This document shows, piece after piece, positions 13,886-15,914 of a stretch of 15,914 nt of DNA. Under the pieces are notes generated by a model, which did no database searches, had not been told where the DNA came from, and was given only the letters and a program-made list of their open reading frames with translations. Both the position numbers and the translations under genes were made by a program. The stretch spans positions 1 through 15,914 of the forward strand of contig JAQUCZ010000009.1 in NCBI GenBank assembly GCA_028685945.1, read 5' to 3'. The stretch comes from Sulfurimonadaceae bacterium. Its GTDB lineage: Bacteria > Campylobacterota > Campylobacteria > Campylobacterales > Sulfurimonadaceae. Every line of letters begins with the position of its first letter. Within the stretch, counting starts at the first letter, position 1.

Positions 13886-14273
13886 TGTGTTGCTCTTCTT
13901 TTAGCGATGATTTTTTCTCAAAAGTTATAGTTTCTTGAACGGGTGCGGGTTTTGGCGTATCCGATTTTGGCGTATCGCTTGCGATATCCTCTTTGATTCT
14001 CGATATCTCCGAGCCGATCTGCGTGAGATCGGTCGTGCTTTGGAGCTCTTGGCTTGCTTTGAGAAGCTCTTGTTTGTAAGAGAGTGCCTCGTCTTTGATG
14101 TCGGCGACGTGCATCTCTTGCTCGATCGACTCTTTGACGTTATGGATCGTTTTTTTTGCACTTCTAAAAAATTTTGCTACCTCGACCATTGCACTCGGCA
14201 ACTTGTCGGGACCTAGAAAAAGAATCGCAACGATAATGATGATAAGTATCTCAGTAAAACCTAAACCGAACAT
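13878..14273 (-). CDS. tatB: Sec-independent protein translocase TatB
   Basis: The 131-residue protein has one N-terminal transmembrane helix (about 5-22), the FLGPDKLP hinge, an amphipathic helix (VEVAKFFRSAKKTIHNVK) and a charged, disordered C-terminus. The glutamate at position 8 (GFTEIL) and the long tail mark it as TatB rather than TatA; TatA must be encoded elsewhere. With TatC it forms the twin-arginine signal receptor. A GAAGG ribosome site lies six bases before the ATG. The start region on the minus strand reads TTTGGCATG, one base from the repeated motif seen in the window. Confidence 0.93.
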   Translation of the reverse strand: MFGLGFTEILIIIIVAILFLGPDKLPSAMVEVAKFFRSAKKTIHNVKESIEQEMHVADIKDEALSYKQELLKASQELQSTTDLTQIGSEISRIKEDIASDTPKSDTPKPAPVQETITFEKKSSLKEEQHNV

Positions 14274-14303
14274 GCCAAACCTTCTGAATGAATAATGTTC
14301 GAG

Positions 14304-14309
14304 ATTTTA
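14304..14309 (-). promoter_or_regulatory. Candidate -10 box of tatB-tatC-queA
   Basis: TAAAAT on the minus strand lies 31 bases before the tatB ATG, in the 59-base gap after hemW. AT-rich DNA lies upstream. No hairpin separates hemW from tatB, so read-through from hemW is also possible. Confidence 0.4.
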
Positions 14310-14332
14310 GCCAAACAATAATTAAAGAATCT

Positions 14333-15388
14333 TCAAACCAGTAAAAAGAGGGCAATCTCGTCTGCTAAAAGATAATCTTTATTGATATATCTCTCCTCGT
14401 GTTCCGAGAGTTTTTTCTCTTGTACGAGTAGTTCGGCTTGTTTAGTTTGCTTGGCACTAAGAATCTCTTTTGGTATTCCCACGAACGAGCGAAGTCCCAA
14501 AAAGATTTTTTCGGTGAGGATATCCTCGTCGCTTAATTGTTCCTCTTCGATACGGAGCGGGTTTTCTATATAGCTTTCTATGTTTTTTTCGGGGTAAAAC
14601 CTCGTGTTGCCCCTTTTGCCTACCGCTCCGCTCCCCGCGCCGATGTAGTCTTTATATTCCCAGTAACCTATGTTGTGCCTGCTTTTATAGCTTCCGAAAT
14701 TGCTGATCTCATACTGCTCGAACCCGTGCGAGGCGATTGCCTCAAAAAGTTTTGTCGTGTGGGCAAGATTCTCCTGCGACATCGAGGGCTTTTTCTCAAA
14801 AAGGGTGTTCTCTTCGATGGTAAGTGCATAGGCGCTGATATGGTTGATAGGCAAAGAAAATGCCGTTTGCAGATCGTTTTGCAAAAGCTCTTGCGTATCG
14901 CCGTAGGCACCGTAGATAATATCCAAAGAGATATTTGTAAAACCCGCTTCCTTGGCATGTAGGATCGCTTCGATCGCTTTTGTTTTGGTGTGGGCGCGGT
15001 TGAGCATCTTGAGTTTGGCATCGTCAAAACTTTGCACCCCGAAACTAATACGGTTGACCCCCAAAGCGTACATGCCAAGGAGCCATTCTTGCGTTGCGCT
15101 GTTTGGGTTGGCTTCACTCGTGATTTCGGCATCCTCTTGAAGATAGGGGCGCAGCAAAGAGAAAATAGGTTCGTAAAGCTCGGGAGACACCGTAGATGGG
15201 GTACCGCCCCCTAAAAACACGGTTTCTATCGAGTGCGGCGCGGCGTCGAATCTCTCAAGCTCGAACGCTAGTTGGCTACGTAGCGCCTCCATGTAGGAGG
15301 CTTTAAGATGGAATTTGTCGACGTAGGAGTTAAATGCGCAGTAGTGGCATTTGGAATCGCAAAAAGGTATATGGATGTAAAGAAGCAT
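14333..15388 (-). CDS. hemW: Radical SAM protein HemW (coproporphyrinogen III oxidase-like heme chaperone)
   Basis: The 351-residue radical SAM protein carries the cluster motif CxxxCxxC at C10, C14 and C17 (PFCDSKCHYCAF), the SAM-binding GGGTP at 60-64, FGVQSFDD and the downstream HNIGYWEYKDYIGAGSGAVG block. HemN proper has CxxxCxxCxC and an N-terminal extension; both are absent, which favours HemW, a heme-binding protein that delivers heme to membrane enzymes rather than the oxidase. Length is typical. The start lies six bases after the stop of the chemotaxis receptor, with TAGG as a weak ribosome site, so it is probably cotranscribed with it. The gene holds two copies of the repeated 9-mer in opposite orientations (14951-14959 and 15071-15079). 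Confidence 0.9.
   Translation of the reverse strand: MLLYIHIPFCDSKCHYCAFNSYVDKFHLKASYMEALRSQLAFELERFDAAPHSIETVFLGGGTPSTVSPELYEPIFSLLRPYLQEDAEITSEANPNSATQEWLLGMYALGVNRISFGVQSFDDAKLKMLNRAHTKTKAIEAILHAKEAGFTNISLDIIYGAYGDTQELLQNDLQTAFSLPINHISAYALTIEENTLFEKKPSMSQENLAHTTKLFEAIASHGFEQYEISNFGSYKSRHNIGYWEYKDYIGAGSGAVGKRGNTRFYPEKNIESYIENPLRIEEEQLSDEDILTEKIFLGLRSFVGIPKEILSAKQTKQAELLVQEKKLSEHEERYINKDYLLADEIALFLLV
14950..14960 (+). repeat. CCTTGGCATGT motif copy inside hemW
   Basis: Eleven-base match to the motif, encoding His-Ala-Lys on the coding strand, followed by AGG instead of GG. Confidence 0.75.
15070..15080 (-). repeat. CCTTGGCATGT motif copy inside hemW, opposite orientation
   Basis: Same 11-mer on the minus strand, read as Leu-Gly-Met codons. 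It differs in orientation and reading frame from the other three in-gene copies, so a shared peptide cannot explain it. Confidence 0.75.
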
Positions 15389-15394
15389 CGCAAC

Positions 15395-15914
15395 CTATTT
15401 CGTGAGTTTTTTGAGCACTTCGATAATCTCGTCCATTTTGTCGCTGATGCGACCCACTTCATCCGAAACGTCGCCGACCTCTTGGGCGTTGCGGGTAAGT
15501 GCATCGGAGCTGTCGGAGATAGACTGGATAAGCACGTTGGTAGTCGCCGCCGTTTCCGCAAGCGATTTTTGTGTGCGCTCGGCAAGTTTTCTTACCTCGT
15601 CGGCTACGACCGCAAATCCGCGTCCGTGTTCCCCTGCACGCGCGGCTTCGATGGCGGCATTGAGTGCGAGGAGGTTGGTTTGGTCGGCTATATCGCCGAT
15701 GGTCGCTAAAATAGCTTTGGTTTCGTTGGCGTTGGCGACAAGGTTTTGGAGGTTGTGCACCATGTCGTTTTCTTTATGAGAGACCTCTTGGATACGCTCG
15801 ACCGTTTGAGAGATCATCCCTTTAAGCTCGATGATAGTGGTGCGGGTGATATTGTCGATTGTTTTATTGAGCTCTTTGGAAGATTCGAGAATGTGGTTTT
15901 TTGATTCTTCGTTT
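15395..15914 (-). CDS. Methyl-accepting chemotaxis protein, C-terminal signalling domain (partial)
   Basis: The frame is open from the window edge to a TAG at 15395-15397, about 172 residues. It contains the highly conserved MCP hairpin tip (IGDIADQTNLLALNAAIEAARAGEHGRGFAVVADEVRKLAERT) that contacts CheA and CheW, flanked by heptad-patterned coiled-coil arms. The chain ends KKLTK without the NWETF-type pentapeptide that recruits CheR/CheB in some receptors. The sensor and membrane parts lie beyond the window, so ligand and topology cannot be judged. Apparent starts inside the fragment are internal methionines. With PflB it indicates a flagellated, chemotactic organism. hemW follows at once. 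Confidence 0.95.
   Translation of the reverse strand, partial: NEESKNHILESSKELNKTIDNITRTTIIELKGMISQTVERIQEVSHKENDMVHNLQNLVANANETKAILATIGDIADQTNLLALNAAIEAARAGEHGRGFAVVADEVRKLAERTQKSLAETAATTNVLIQSISDSSDALTRNAQEVGDVSDEVGRISDKMDEIIEVLKKLTK

Noticed and set aside
1..15914. CRISPR array, tRNA, rRNA, insertion sequence or prophage
   Set aside because: No regularly spaced direct repeats, no tRNA- or rRNA-like sequence, and no transposase or integrase motifs were seen; all long frames are accounted for by chromosomal housekeeping genes.

Overview
The window reads as a chromosomal core segment of a motile Campylobacterota (epsilonproteobacterial) organism. This rests on gene order: seryl-tRNA synthetase followed by a TPR membrane protein that I identify as the flagellar disk protein PflB, the pair divergent polysaccharide deacetylase-dprA, the rpsF-ssb-rpsR operon, and tatB-tatC-queA. 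Base composition looks moderate, higher than Campylobacter or Helicobacter, which would suit a free-living Sulfuricurvum/Sulfurimonas-like lineage; that placement is inference. I see no insertion sequence, prophage, tRNA, rRNA or CRISPR array.

Layout. 1-797 (+): the last codons of a probable phosphatidylserine decarboxylase and then pssA, which together make phosphatidylethanolamine. 799-4435 (-): serS-pflB transcription unit, convergent with pssA with one base between the stops. 4508-5419 (-): a divergent MetF-like reductase, followed by a perfect 24-bp palindrome. 5474-6885 (+): serB, a small unknown gene, and an exported four-cysteine protein that looks like a cytochrome c without its heme motif. 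metF and serB are divergent and their -10 boxes overlap face to face. 6912-8618 (-): a predicted periplasmic beta-propeller fused to an OmpA-like peptidoglycan-binding domain. 8725-10013 (-): rpsF-ssb-rpsR with a structured leader. 10256-12048 (+): membrane-anchored divergent polysaccharide deacetylase and dprA, overlapping by one base. 12069-14273 (-): tatB-tatC-queA, all overlapping. 14333-15914 (-): C-terminal part of a chemotaxis receptor and hemW.

The most interesting signal crosses gene boundaries. The 9-mer CTTGGCATG (extended form CCTTGGCATGTGG) occurs seven times on the two strands, where about 0.1 would be expected by chance. Four copies lie singly inside genes. Three lie in inverted pairs in the gaps just after metF and between dprA and queA, where they form hairpins. 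Single copies in genes plus inverted pairs at gene ends is how DNA uptake sequences are arranged in Neisseria and Pasteurellaceae. I know of no such sequence in Campylobacterota, and the window also carries dprA, a natural-transformation gene. This is a hypothesis from one 16-kb window and needs a genome-wide count.
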